A stretch of 64,000 bases of DNA from Selenomonadales bacterium UBA7018. GTDB taxonomy: Bacteria > Bacillota > Negativicutes > Selenomonadales > Selenomonadaceae. A model generated the notes under the pieces. That model ran no database searches. It was not told the DNA's origin and was given only the letters and a program-made list of their open reading frames with translations. The DNA lies in NCBI GenBank assembly GCA_002448305.1, contig DJWY01000016.1, positions 82,568-146,567 on the forward strand. Direction: 5' to 3'. Each line of letters begins with the position of its first letter. Positions within the stretch are counted from its first letter, which is position 1. Below, one piece after another: positions 33,738 to 41,166 of this stretch. A program made the position numbers and the translations under genes.

Positions 33738-36440
33738 ATGGAGATGATAACAAAATCTTTCGACCCAAGACGGTGCCTAGTCGCCATTGTAATTTTCTTT
33801 GGCGTGAGTGCCACAACCTGTCAAGCCGTCGATTCTCAAACCGACTCCGCTGTCACAAGTGATTCATTTTCTGACACGAATGACGAAAACGAAGTAAGCA
33901 CTCCCACCGCCAACACAGAAGAAACAAATATTCCTATTGTCGACACAGGAAATACAACCGCGCCCACTTCCGATACTACCGACACAGAAGATATAACCGC
34001 GCCGACTACTGATACGCAAGAAACAACTACTCCTATCGGCAATACGGAAGAAGCAACGACAAATGACGTTAAGAACGAAAACAATTTAATGGAAGGCGAT
34101 AGCGAAAGTATCGGTTTGCATGTGGACGGCTCGCAAAAGGTCGTTACGCAGAACGGAAATATTTCTTTAAGCGGCATGGGCGCAATAGGAATTCGCGTTG
34201 ACGGCGTTGGAAATCGCATTACACTTCCGCAGGGCGTAAATATTGAATCGAGCGGCAAGGGAATTTTGATTGCTTACGGACGCGGCAACAATCTTGACGT
34301 TGCAGGAAATATTTCGGCGGTGGGCAATGCTGTGGAATTCAATTTCGGTTCAAATTCTTTGGGCGTCGTCGGCGAATATCGCGGCTCCTATATACGCTAT
34401 CTGCGCGGCGTTGACACCGAAGGAAATATCATCTCGGCTAGCAATCTTCCTTTAGAACTGGCAAGCGGCGAATACAGCTACACGGCGGACGAATTGAGTG
34501 GCGCACTCGTCAATAACTTCAATTTGTCAGGCAGAATCGCCGGTTCTCGCGCAATTTATATCGCCAACAATACTTTTGTTAAAAATATCAACATAAATCA
34601 CGGCGCGCAGATTAGCGGCGACATTGTTTCGGATTGGAAACATTTCAGCGCGACGAGCGATATTAAAATTCAATACGGCGGACAAACTATCGACGCAACA
34701 AGATATATTCCCGACCTGGTTACGAATTTAAATTTCAATACGAATTTGTCATACGGCGGGAGAATTTCCGGTGCGGACAATATCAAAATTCATGTTATGT
34801 CGGGCACACTAAGATATTCGGGTACGGCTGATGTTGTAAGCGTCGACGTTATGAGTGGCGCGAAAATTTACGGCGGAACTTTTACGGTTAATGGTCAAGG
34901 GCTGATTGCTGACGGATTTAGCGACGTAGCGGTGGGAAAATTTATAAATCACGGGACGATTGCTGCCGGTTCGCCCAATACGAATTTAGTTATTAACGGT
35001 GACTTAGTTTCCGACGGCGTCTTGAAAAAAGTTTCGGGCGGCGAAGCCGGCTCAATCATTGTCAACGGCAACGCCAATATTGAAGGCTCAACCGTCACGA
35101 CTGATTCTCTTCTACCAAATGAAACTGCGACAGTTCTTGTTGCTAAGTCCATAACCGGCAACATTAAAAATCCCGAAGGTAAGCCCGTCCCGATTTCCGC
35201 TATGCTCACTGCAACGGGCAAAGTTGTTAATAATACCTTGCTCGTTACGACTCAACAAGCCGATAAGGTAGAGCAAATGAATCCTAACGGCGAAGGCGGA
35301 GAAGGAGGAGTACCCCCGCCAGATTCTTTCGACGCTATGAATAATATGTTTGAACACCTTGAAGGCACGCCCCGACAAAATGAAATGCGCGAACTTTACA
35401 ATTTAGGCGATAGAGAAGCAAGGCAGGCTTTAAGGGAAATTGGCGCGAATGATTCTGCACGGGTTATGAGTGTCGCGCAGCAAAACACTGCCGTTGATAA
35501 AATGGTTTCGGGTCGGATTGCAAAAGTGCTTGCGCCTGATTTCTTTACGCCGGATTTTATTAACTTGAATATTAGTCCTATGGCATTTTCTGACGGCGAT
35601 AACAATTCGCCTGAAGTCAAAGTGAAAGTCAAAGTTCCTAAGCGTCACGAAAATAATTTCTGGATAAATTACATGAAGAATTGGGGGAGCCTGCGCGGCG
35701 GCACGGATTATCACGGTAGCGCAATCGTCGCCGGCTATGATAGACCGTTCGGGAAAAAAGTTCGTGCGGGGATTTTCGCGACTTACGGAACGATAGGTTA
35801 TGGCGCGAAATCTTCGCGGGCGACGGTTTACGATACGCGGATTGGACTTTATGCGGGCTATCATAACAAGCAAAGCGACGTTTACTTTTACATTAACGGC
35901 GGGCAACTGCGCAACTCACTGCACAGGGGAATTTCTCCATTGGGTTTGTCGACTAATGCAAATTATAAAAGCCACATTATAGAAATTGGCGGCGAGTATA
36001 AATACGACCTTCAGCCGAAAAGAATTTGGCACGTTAGCCCGTTCATAAATTTTCAAGCGTCGTACCTTAAGCAGAACGGCTACAACGAAAAGGGCGCGGG
36101 CGTTTATAATCAGCACGTCGAATCGGGCAGCAATACTTACTTTGCGGCGCAGACGGGCATTGATTTAAAGCGGTATTATCGGACGGGAATGATTGGAATG
36201 CGCTTTGGGATTAAGCGCGGTTTCACGGGCGCAGACCCCGATTTGAGAATCAGCTACGAAGGCGACAACTCTAACAGTTATCGTTTGCGTTACAATCGCG
36301 ACAAGACGCATTTTATTTGCTCTTTGCGCGGGGAAAGCGAAATTGCTCGTAACTGGTTTTTAGGCGGCGAAGCTGAATTCCAATTCGGCGAAAATGACAA
36401 AGACGTTACGGCGTCGATTATGTTTAGGAGGGTTTGGTGA
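33738..36440 (+). CDS. Type V autotransporter
   Basis: A 900-residue outer-membrane protein. A signal peptide with an extended N-region (about 1-30) leads into a Thr/Asp/Glu-rich low-complexity stalk (about 31-117) made of short T-D-T-x repeats. A beta-helical passenger follows (about 120-545, many GN, NG and SG turns such as VTQNGNISLSGMGAIGIRVDG). A linker then precedes a 12-strand-type beta-barrel (about 620-900) with alternating hydrophobic residues, ending in FRRVW, the aromatic C-terminus expected for BAM recognition. The passenger's target is unknown. It lies between recA and a two-component system. Confidence 0.88.
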   Translation: MEMITKSFDPRRCLVAIVIFFGVSATTCQAVDSQTDSAVTSDSFSDTNDENEVSTPTANTEETNIPIVDTGNTTAPTSDTTDTEDITAPTTDTQETTTPIGNTEEATTNDVKNENNLMEGDSESIGLHVDGSQKVVTQNGNISLSGMGAIGIRVDGVGNRITLPQGVNIESSGKGILIAYGRGNNLDVAGNISAVGNAVEFNFGSNSLGVVGEYRGSYIRYLRGVDTEGNIISASNLPLELASGEYSYTADELSGALVNNFNLSGRIAGSRAIYIANNTFVKNININHGAQISGDIVSDWKHFSATSDIKIQYGGQTIDATRYIPDLVTNLNFNTNLSYGGRISGADNIKIHVMSGTLRYSGTADVVSVDVMSGAKIYGGTFTVNGQGLIADGFSDVAVGKFINHGTIAAGSPNTNLVINGDLVSDGVLKKVSGGEAGSIIVNGNANIEGSTVTTDSLLPNETATVLVAKSITGNIKNPEGKPVPISAMLTATGKVVNNTLLVTTQQADKVEQMNPNGEGGEGGVPPPDSFDAMNNMFEHLEGTPRQNEMRELYNLGDREARQALREIGANDSARVMSVAQQNTAVDKMVSGRIAKVLAPDFFTPDFINLNISPMAFSDGDNNSPEVKVKVKVPKRHENNFWINYMKNWGSLRGGTDYHGSAIVAGYDRPFGKKVRAGIFATYGTIGYGAKSSRATVYDTRIGLYAGYHNKQSDVYFYINGGQLRNSLHRGISPLGLSTNANYKSHIIEIGGEYKYDLQPKRIWHVSPFINFQASYLKQNGYNEKGAGVYNQHVESGSNTYFAAQTGIDLKRYYRTGMIGMRFGIKRGFTGADPDLRISYEGDNSNSYRLRYNRDKTHFICSLRGESEIARNWFLGGEAEFQFGENDKDVTASIMFRRVW

Positions 36441-36447
36441 GTTCTTC

Positions 36448-36556
36448 TTACTTTTCTTTGTGTGCGTCAAAGAAAAGTAAGCAAAAGAAAGACGCTTTGG
36501 TCTCTGAATTTCGCGTCACGCGAAATGGTCGCGGCGACCGCACGTCCTGTGCGGTC
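36448..36556. repeat. Cluster of perfect hairpins between autotransporter and response regulator
   Basis: Four perfect inverted repeats are packed here: TTACTTTTCTTTG (36448-36460) with CAAAGAAAAGTAA (36468-36480), a 13-bp stem; ATTTCGCG (36508-36515) with CGCGAAAT (36519-36526); GGTCGC with GCGACC (36527-36539); and GACCGCAC (36536-36543) with GTGCGGTC (36549-36556), which overlaps the third. No gene with a usable RBS lies here. It is probably a dispersed intergenic element and may also terminate the autotransporter transcript. Confidence 0.7.
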
Positions 36557-36605
36557 GGGTCTTTGTTGCCCTCTACTTTTATTTGTTTTCAGGAGGTATT
36601 GGTAA

Positions 36606-37289
36606 ATGGGAGAGAAAATTTTTATCGTGGAAGATGAGCGTCCAATTTCGCGACTTCTGCAATTAACGCTTGAGCGCGAAGGCTTTAAGACTGCAACGGA
36701 ATTAAATGGGCGTCGCGCCTACGAAAGAATTCTTCAAGAAAAATACGATTTAGTTTTGCTTGATGTCATGTTGCCGGAAATGGACGGAATGGAAATTTGC
36801 AAGCGCGTCCGCGAAGTCAGCGACGTACCGATAATTATGTTGACAGCTCGCGACGAAGTACGCGACAAAGTCGAAGGGCTTGATTTAGGCGCAAACGATT
36901 ATATGACTAAGCCTTTTGCCGCTGAAGAACTTTTAGCGCGGATTCGCGGAACTCTTCGCCGCTATAATGAAAAAGTTCGTGCGTCGGAAGAAAATCGCTA
37001 TGTCGTTAAAAATATGATTCTCTATCCTGACCGCTACGAAGTCACCGTTAAAGGCGAACATGTCGAATTGACGCATAAAGAATACGCTCTCTTAAAATAT
37101 CTCGTCGAGAATAAGCGAAACGTCCTAAGCCGCGACCAGATTTTACAAACCGTTTGGGGCTATGATTTTATTGGCGATACCAATGTCGTTGACGTTTACA
37201 TTAGCTATTTGCGCTCCAAGATTGATGACCGCTTTGGCGAAAAATATATTTACACGACAAGAGGCGTAGGATATGCCATTAGAGATTGA
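36606..37289 (+). CDS. OmpR/PhoB-family response regulator
   Basis: A DNA-binding output regulator of 227 residues. The receiver domain (1 to about 120) has the acidic pair E9-D10, phospho-acceptor D53 in LLDVMLPEMDG, T in MLTARDE, and K in YMTKPFAAEELLARIR. The winged-helix domain (about 130-227) has LTHKEYALLKYLVENK, the recognition helix region VVDVYISYLRSKID and the hairpin IYTTRGVGYAIRD. The RBS CAGGAGG is ten bases before the ATG. Its end overlaps the kinase gene by 17 bases, so the two form a pair. Targets are unknown. Confidence 0.95.
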   Translation: MGEKIFIVEDERPISRLLQLTLEREGFKTATELNGRRAYERILQEKYDLVLLDVMLPEMDGMEICKRVREVSDVPIIMLTARDEVRDKVEGLDLGANDYMTKPFAAEELLARIRGTLRRYNEKVRASEENRYVVKNMILYPDRYEVTVKGEHVELTHKEYALLKYLVENKRNVLSRDQILQTVWGYDFIGDTNVVDVYISYLRSKIDDRFGEKYIYTTRGVGYAIRD

Positions 37290-37968
37290 CGCGACGGAAA
37301 GTTTTCTTCGCCAGCAACGCTTTATAAATGACGTATCGCACGAACTAAGGACACCACTAACGATAATTCGCGGCTATGTCGATTTGCTCGAATGTTACGG
37401 CACGACCGACCCCGAACTTTTCAAAGAGGCTGTATCGTCAATAAAAAACTCCGCGCAGAATATGCAAAACCTCGTTGAAAGCTTGCTCTTCCTAGCCCGC
37501 GCAGATCAAGGACGCCAACCGCTAACTAAGTTGCCCGTCGACCTGGACGACCTGTTGAAAAAGTTCGTAGAAAATTATCATACGCCGCGCTTGAAAGTTT
37601 CAAAGTTCCCGCCCTGCAAAGTTTTGGCGGACGGAGAATTTTTAAAGAAAATGTTCGCTGCCTTCCTAGATAACGCTTTGCGCTATTCAAATGGCGCAGT
37701 CAAAATTGATATGACAACTTCGGGCAATGTTGCGACTGTGAAATTTATTGACAAGGGCATTGGCATTTCCAAAGAGGATACGGAAAAAATTTTCGACCGC
37801 TTTTATCGTACGGACAAGGCGCGTACCAAAGTCAACGATAAGGAAAGTTCGGTTGGGCTGGGCTTATCGGTTGCAAAGTGGATTGCCGACCGCCACGACA
37901 TAAAAATCAGCGTCAAGAGCAAACCCGGCGAAGGTTCGACTTTCACGCTGACTATTCCCACAATATAA
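37273..37968 (+). CDS. Histidine kinase lacking a sensor and membrane region
   Basis: Only the transmitter is present, in 231 residues: H23 in FINDVSHELRTPLTIIRGY, N box DNALRYS, G1 box DKGIGIS, F box IFDRFYRTDKA and G2 box GLGLSVAK. Typical partners of OmpR regulators are 400-500 residues with two membrane spans and a HAMP domain, all missing here. The start overlaps the regulator gene by 17 bases, preceded by TAGGAT. This looks like an in-frame loss of the 5' half of an ancestral kinase gene, giving a soluble, possibly constitutive kinase. The catalytic motifs are all intact. Confidence 0.88.
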   Translation: MPLEIDATESFLRQQRFINDVSHELRTPLTIIRGYVDLLECYGTTDPELFKEAVSSIKNSAQNMQNLVESLLFLARADQGRQPLTKLPVDLDDLLKKFVENYHTPRLKVSKFPPCKVLADGEFLKKMFAAFLDNALRYSNGAVKIDMTTSGNVATVKFIDKGIGISKEDTEKIFDRFYRTDKARTKVNDKESSVGLGLSVAKWIADRHDIKISVKSKPGEGSTFTLTIPTI

Positions 37969-37969
37969 A

Positions 37970-38000
37970 AATTGCCTTCCAATACGGAGGGCAATTTTTT
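37970..38000. terminator. Terminator of the two-component operon
   Basis: AATTGCCTTCC (37970-37980) pairs with GGAGGGCAATT (37986-37996, one GU) and is followed by T to 38000; the A run before it lets it work on the minus strand too. Confidence 0.85.
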
Positions 38001-38004
38001 GTCT

Positions 38005-38033
38005 TTGATAAATTTCTGCGCCTGTTGTAAAAT
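38005..38033 (+). promoter_or_regulatory. Predicted promoter of the small-peptide transcript
   Basis: TTGATA (38005-38010), 17 bases, TAAAAT (38028-38033), just after the terminator of the previous operon. The transcript would start near 38040, with a TTGTCC/GGACAA hairpin (about 38044-38069) before the RBS. Confidence 0.55.
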
Positions 38034-38085
38034 AGCAACGTCGTTGTCCGACCTCGATTGTTTGGGACAAAAGGGGTGACAACCA

Positions 38086-38157
38086 ATGTTGTTCTTTATC
38101 AAAACCGTCGTTCAGAGAATCGTTGCGGGCATTGTTTCACGCCTTATATACGACTGA
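38086..38157 (+). CDS. Candidate 23-residue hydrophobic peptide (possible type I toxin)
   Basis: A short reading frame begins MLFFIKTVVQRIVAGIV and ends in LIYD. GGGGTGA (38073-38079) lies six bases before the ATG. The peptide is hydrophobic with a few basic residues, the profile of small membrane-active toxins. It sits in its own predicted unit: promoter at 38005-38033 and a hairpin at 38218-38253. A predicted minus-strand promoter (38308-38336) would make an RNA overlapping the 3' end. No family match is claimed. Confidence 0.4.
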   Translation: MLFFIKTVVQRIVAGIVSRLIYD

Positions 38158-38217
38158 CTCAAATCCTTTTTCAAGGATAACGATTGAGCTTAAAATGCGC
38201 TCTTAGTTAGCGCAAAA

Positions 38218-38253
38218 TCCCCGATAATCTGTCGCCAACGGATTTATCGGGGA
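38218..38253. terminator. Hairpin at the 3' end of the small-peptide transcript
   Basis: TCCCCGATAA (38218-38227) pairs perfectly with TTATCGGGGA (38244-38253), followed by CTTTTGCTTTT. A smaller TGCGC/GCGCA hairpin precedes it. Confidence 0.6.
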
Positions 38254-38273
38254 CTTTTGCTTTTGTGATACCA

Positions 38274-38402
38274 ATGTTTGTTTTTATCAAAATTTTCGTT
38301 CACACGCATTATAAATCACGCTTAGTCTTTTTGCAAGCATTCGATAACGTCATTGCTTATGGCGTCTACCGCGTGTTCAACTACTTGCGCAAACGTCGAT
38401 GA
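38274..38402 (+). other. Second small frame partly repeating the peptide start
   Basis: This 42-codon frame starts MFVFIKIFVH, from DNA similar to the first peptide gene (ACCAATGTT.GTT.TTTATC in both). It lacks an RBS and its body carries the predicted antisense promoter, so it looks like a decayed second copy or a non-coding part of the locus rather than a gene. The stretch 38403-38547 shows nothing I can identify. Confidence 0.3.
38308..38336 (-). promoter_or_regulatory. Predicted antisense promoter
   Basis: On the minus strand TTGCAA (38331-38336), 17 bases, TATAAT (38308-38313). The RNA would start near 38301 and run toward the peptide gene, passing the hairpin at 38218-38253. Confidence 0.45.
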
Positions 38403-38547
38403 TTCGAGTGCTAATCTAAACGGTTTATATCAACGTAACGCAATCTCCAACGGGTTTCGCCGACCTGCTGGGGGATTTTGATAAGTTACAAGACGATATA
38501 TCGAGCGATTTACTCAGAGGAGCAACACTGCCTGCGCTAAATCGTAC

Positions 38548-38614
38548 TTATTGAAGGAACTCAAAGCAAAAAGCCCGCCTCAGGTTATTCCGAAACGGAC
38601 TTTGTCTATAAACT
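38548..38614 (-). repeat. Intergenic repeat element, copy 3 (partial), with terminator hairpin
   Basis: About 67 bases match 7837-7904 at roughly nine in ten positions, including TTATTGAAGGA.CTCAAAGC and CCTCAGGTTATTCCGAAACG. Its hairpin (AAAGCCCG/CGGACTTT with one GU) followed on the minus strand by TTTTTGC lies just after the carboxypeptidase gene and can end its transcript. Confidence 0.75.
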
Positions 38615-38640
38615 GTCTCCTGCAAGTTGCGGGGGATTTT

Positions 38641-39783
38641 TTATGTTATAAGCGGCGCAATGATTGAGATAACGAACGAACTAAGACTGAAACCGCGCTT
38701 AACTTTTTCGCGAGCGACAAGCGGAACCCTTGCGACTGGTCTTCCGTCGTAGCGCAAAACGGCTTCGCCTAAAACTTGTCCGATATGAATTCCTTCGCCC
38801 GCGTCAATAATTTTTGGCAGGTCGTAAGTCACCTTGAGAAATTTAGCATCTTCGCCCGCCATAAGCGGAAATTTTAAATCGTCTTGCGCTCCGACAGTAA
38901 CGGTTGCTTGTCTACCGTCGCGAACGAAAATTGTTTTCTCGACGCGATTTTTATCAATGCCATTAACCATTCTGACGCGCTCGAAACCGTAGTTGAAAAG
39001 GTTTGCCGCATCATCAAAGCGCGTATCGTGGTCGGGCGAATGCATTACAATCGCGATAAGTTCAATGTCGCCGCGCTTAGCACTGGCAGAAAGGCAACCG
39101 CCCGCCGCTTTCGTCCAACCGGTTTTAATGCCATTCGCGCCCTTGTATTTGCCTAAAAGTTCGTTGGTGTTGTTGAGTTCGCTCCATTTATCCTTAGGAT
39201 AAAGCCAATGAATTGAAGTTCGGCGCGTTCCGACAATTTCGCGGAAGGCAGGATTTTTCATGCAGTAAACCGCAATTCGCGCCATATCGGAGGCGGTCGA
39301 ATAGTGATTAGAATCGGGCAAGCCGTTCGGATTAGCGAAGTTAGAATTTTTGCAACCGATTGCCTTAGCCTTATCGTTCATTAGGTCAGCAAATCTGGAA
39401 GTATTGCCGCTGATAGCTTGCGCCAGAGCGATTGCGCCGCCATTTTCGCTAACGAGCATCACAGCAGTTATCATTTCCTGCGCGGAGACGGAATCGCTTG
39501 ACGACCAACTTAGCGTATTATCTTCGGCGAAAAGTGCTTCTTGGCTCATCGTGATTTCTTTATTCGGGTCAAGTTCCTCAAGTGCAAGGACGCAAGTCAA
39601 CATTTTCGTCATAGAGGCTGGCTCGCGCAGGGCGTCGGAATTTTTCTCCCAAATAATTCGCCCCGTCGACGCTTCAACTAAAATTGCCGAGTCTGCTAAA
39701 ATTTTCGGTTCCTCTGTGGCTTGCGCGAAAGAATTCACTGCCAACATTGCGACTAGAATTATTGCCGCGAAAAATTTCTTCAT
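38641..39783 (-). CDS. D-alanyl-D-alanine carboxypeptidase, PBP5/DacF type (family S11)
   Basis: Trims the terminal D-Ala of peptidoglycan stem peptides in the periplasm. The 380-residue protein has a signal peptide (about 1-22), the three active-site motifs SxxK (S57-MTK60), SEN (VSENGG) and KTG (GIKTGWT), a PBP5-type C-terminal beta domain, and a hydrophobic C-terminal tail (SFVISIIAPLIT) that probably anchors it to the membrane. It lies 76 bases downstream of a small-protein cluster with which it may be cotranscribed. Confidence 0.93.
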   Translation of the reverse strand: MKKFFAAIILVAMLAVNSFAQATEEPKILADSAILVEASTGRIIWEKNSDALREPASMTKMLTCVLALEELDPNKEITMSQEALFAEDNTLSWSSSDSVSAQEMITAVMLVSENGGAIALAQAISGNTSRFADLMNDKAKAIGCKNSNFANPNGLPDSNHYSTASDMARIAVYCMKNPAFREIVGTRRTSIHWLYPKDKWSELNNTNELLGKYKGANGIKTGWTKAAGGCLSASAKRGDIELIAIVMHSPDHDTRFDDAANLFNYGFERVRMVNGIDKNRVEKTIFVRDGRQATVTVGAQDDLKFPLMAGEDAKFLKVTYDLPKIIDAGEGIHIGQVLGEAVLRYDGRPVARVPLVAREKVKRGFSLSSFVISIIAPLIT

Positions 39784-39859
39784 TCTTATTCCTCATTGTC
39801 CGCAAAAAATAATGCGTCGAGAAAATTTCCCCAACGCATGAAAAATTTCTATAAGCGAT

Positions 39860-40375
39860 TTATTTTTTGTCGAAGTTTATAGCTTTTTCGGCGGCAGGAG
39901 CTTCAAGCGCGGGAGCTTCGTTAGCCGCTTCGATTGCTTTATCAAGTTCAGCCTCTTTATACTCTTCGAGCTTTTTATCCTTCTGAAGGACTTCATCATC
40001 TTTTGATTTAGGCTTTTCAATCGGGAAAGTTATAGTTTTCAAAGCCTGAATTGTCTTCCACGCGCCTGCCTCCAAAAGTGTCGCGTCGCGCAATTCGCTT
40101 TCGTTAGCGCACTTATGCCATTTGCCCTCAATGTCTTGGAAATACATTTCAAAGGCAAGCTGGAAATGATTTTCGTCGGCGTACATGATATGGAATTTGC
40201 CTGCGCTGTAGTTAAGCCCGTTTTTTTCGTACTTTTTAATTGTATCGTCAAGGCGCGGCGAAACGACTTCTGAAATTTTTTCAAGCGTCATATCGGGGCG
40301 GAGCAGGTCGACGAAGAAATTTTTAGCCGCCTCGATTAAATCGCCAACTATCTCAATTTTCTTTTCCAATGCCAT
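39860..40375 (-). CDS. Hypothetical protein, 171 residues, soluble
   Basis: Not recognised. No signal or membrane span. The first 120 residues look folded (DLIEAAKNFFVDLLRPDM, AFEMYFQDIEGKWHKCANESEL); the last 50 are Glu, Lys and Ala rich and probably disordered. The YFQDIEGKWHK segment resembles YYKENGKWVEK in the upstream 115-residue protein, so the two may share a small beta motif. GAGGTG lies seven bases before the ATG. It is 15 bases downstream of that gene in the same apparent operon as the DUF805 and Flp-like genes. Confidence 0.65.
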   Translation of the reverse strand: MALEKKIEIVGDLIEAAKNFFVDLLRPDMTLEKISEVVSPRLDDTIKKYEKNGLNYSAGKFHIMYADENHFQLAFEMYFQDIEGKWHKCANESELRDATLLEAGAWKTIQALKTITFPIEKPKSKDDEVLQKDKKLEEYKEAELDKAIEAANEAPALEAPAAEKAINFDKK

Positions 40376-40390
40376 TTCAATTCACCTCGC

Positions 40391-40738
40391 TCAAACGCTA
40401 AGCTCAAGTTCTTTTTCGTAACGGGCAGTAACGTCGCTTTCTTTAGCGGTCAAGCCCTCTTTAGCCCAAGCAGGAACTTCGGATTCGTCAATTTCGCGGA
40501 CAGTAGTTTTTTCGACCCATTTGCCATTTTCTTTGTAATAAAGTCTATGTACGAGCCGCATGACGTTGCCTTCGACGCTTGAGAAAAGTTTGGCGGCATA
40601 ATCGACAATGCCAGTTTCCTTGAGCGCGGTCTGGAGTTTCGGCAAAAATTCTTTCAGCCAACCTTCAATCTCTTGCCAATTCGCAACGACTAAATAGCCG
40701 CCGACTATGGCTCCCAATCCAAGCAAAATCGGAATCAT
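40391..40738 (-). CDS. Hypothetical protein, 115 residues, N-terminal membrane anchor
   Basis: Not recognised. Residues 3-20 (PILLGLGAIVGGYLVVAN) form one membrane span. A short amphipathic helix and a soluble domain with VHRLYYKENGKWVEKTTVR and an acidic tail follow. The motif around GKW is shared with the next protein in the operon. GGGAGTG lies before the ATG. Neighbours are a DUF805 membrane protein and an Flp-like pilin, suggesting an envelope role, but nothing specific can be stated. Confidence 0.65.
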   Translation of the reverse strand: MIPILLGLGAIVGGYLVVANWQEIEGWLKEFLPKLQTALKETGIVDYAAKLFSSVEGNVMRLVHRLYYKENGKWVEKTTVREIDESEVPAWAKEGLTAKESDVTARYEKELELSV

Positions 40739-40787
40739 TTTTCAATCACTCCCATTAAAAATTTGTGCATATTTTAAACGAAAATTT

Positions 40788-41153
40788 TCAATACGTCAAA
40801 GGGTCTGCGCCGTATCTATTCCAACCGTCAGTTCCTTTGGCGCAGAAAAGATATATCGAAAAAATAAATCCAATCGCCGGCACTACTGCGAGGAGAGCAA
40901 ACCAGCCGCTTTTATCTAAATCGTGCAGGCGGCGAATCATCAGCATAAAATTGCCCGCGCCCGCCACGATTGCCCAAATGCCAGTTATGGCGTTGACTAA
41001 AAATCCCGTCGGATTGCCCGTCAAAAATGTCGCCATTGAACTTGTTACGAACGTCGACACGCCCGCAATTATCGCCAAAAGTAACATGTACTTGATATAG
41101 CGCAGGCGATTTAGCCGCCCTTCCGTCCGATAAATTTCCTTGAGTATATCCAT
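40788..41153 (-). CDS. DUF805 family inner-membrane protein
   Basis: A 121-residue integral membrane protein with about four spans. The family signature is clear: GRLNRLRYIKYMLLLA near the start, then MLMIRRLHDLDKSGWFALLAVVPAIGFIFSIYLFCAKGTDGWNRYG. The function of DUF805 is unknown; it includes YhaH/YhaI of E. coli. The RBS CTAGGAGG is well placed. It begins 13 bases after the Flp-like gene stop, so they are probably one transcript. Confidence 0.88.
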   Translation of the reverse strand: MDILKEIYRTEGRLNRLRYIKYMLLLAIIAGVSTFVTSSMATFLTGNPTGFLVNAITGIWAIVAGAGNFMLMIRRLHDLDKSGWFALLAVVPAIGFIFSIYLFCAKGTDGWNRYGADPLTY

Positions 41154-41166
41154 AGAAATTTTCCTC

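Noticed and set aside
36434..36637. 67-codon frame between autotransporter and response regulator
   Set aside because: It is composed of the hairpin cluster and runs into the regulator gene; no RBS and low-complexity basic translation.
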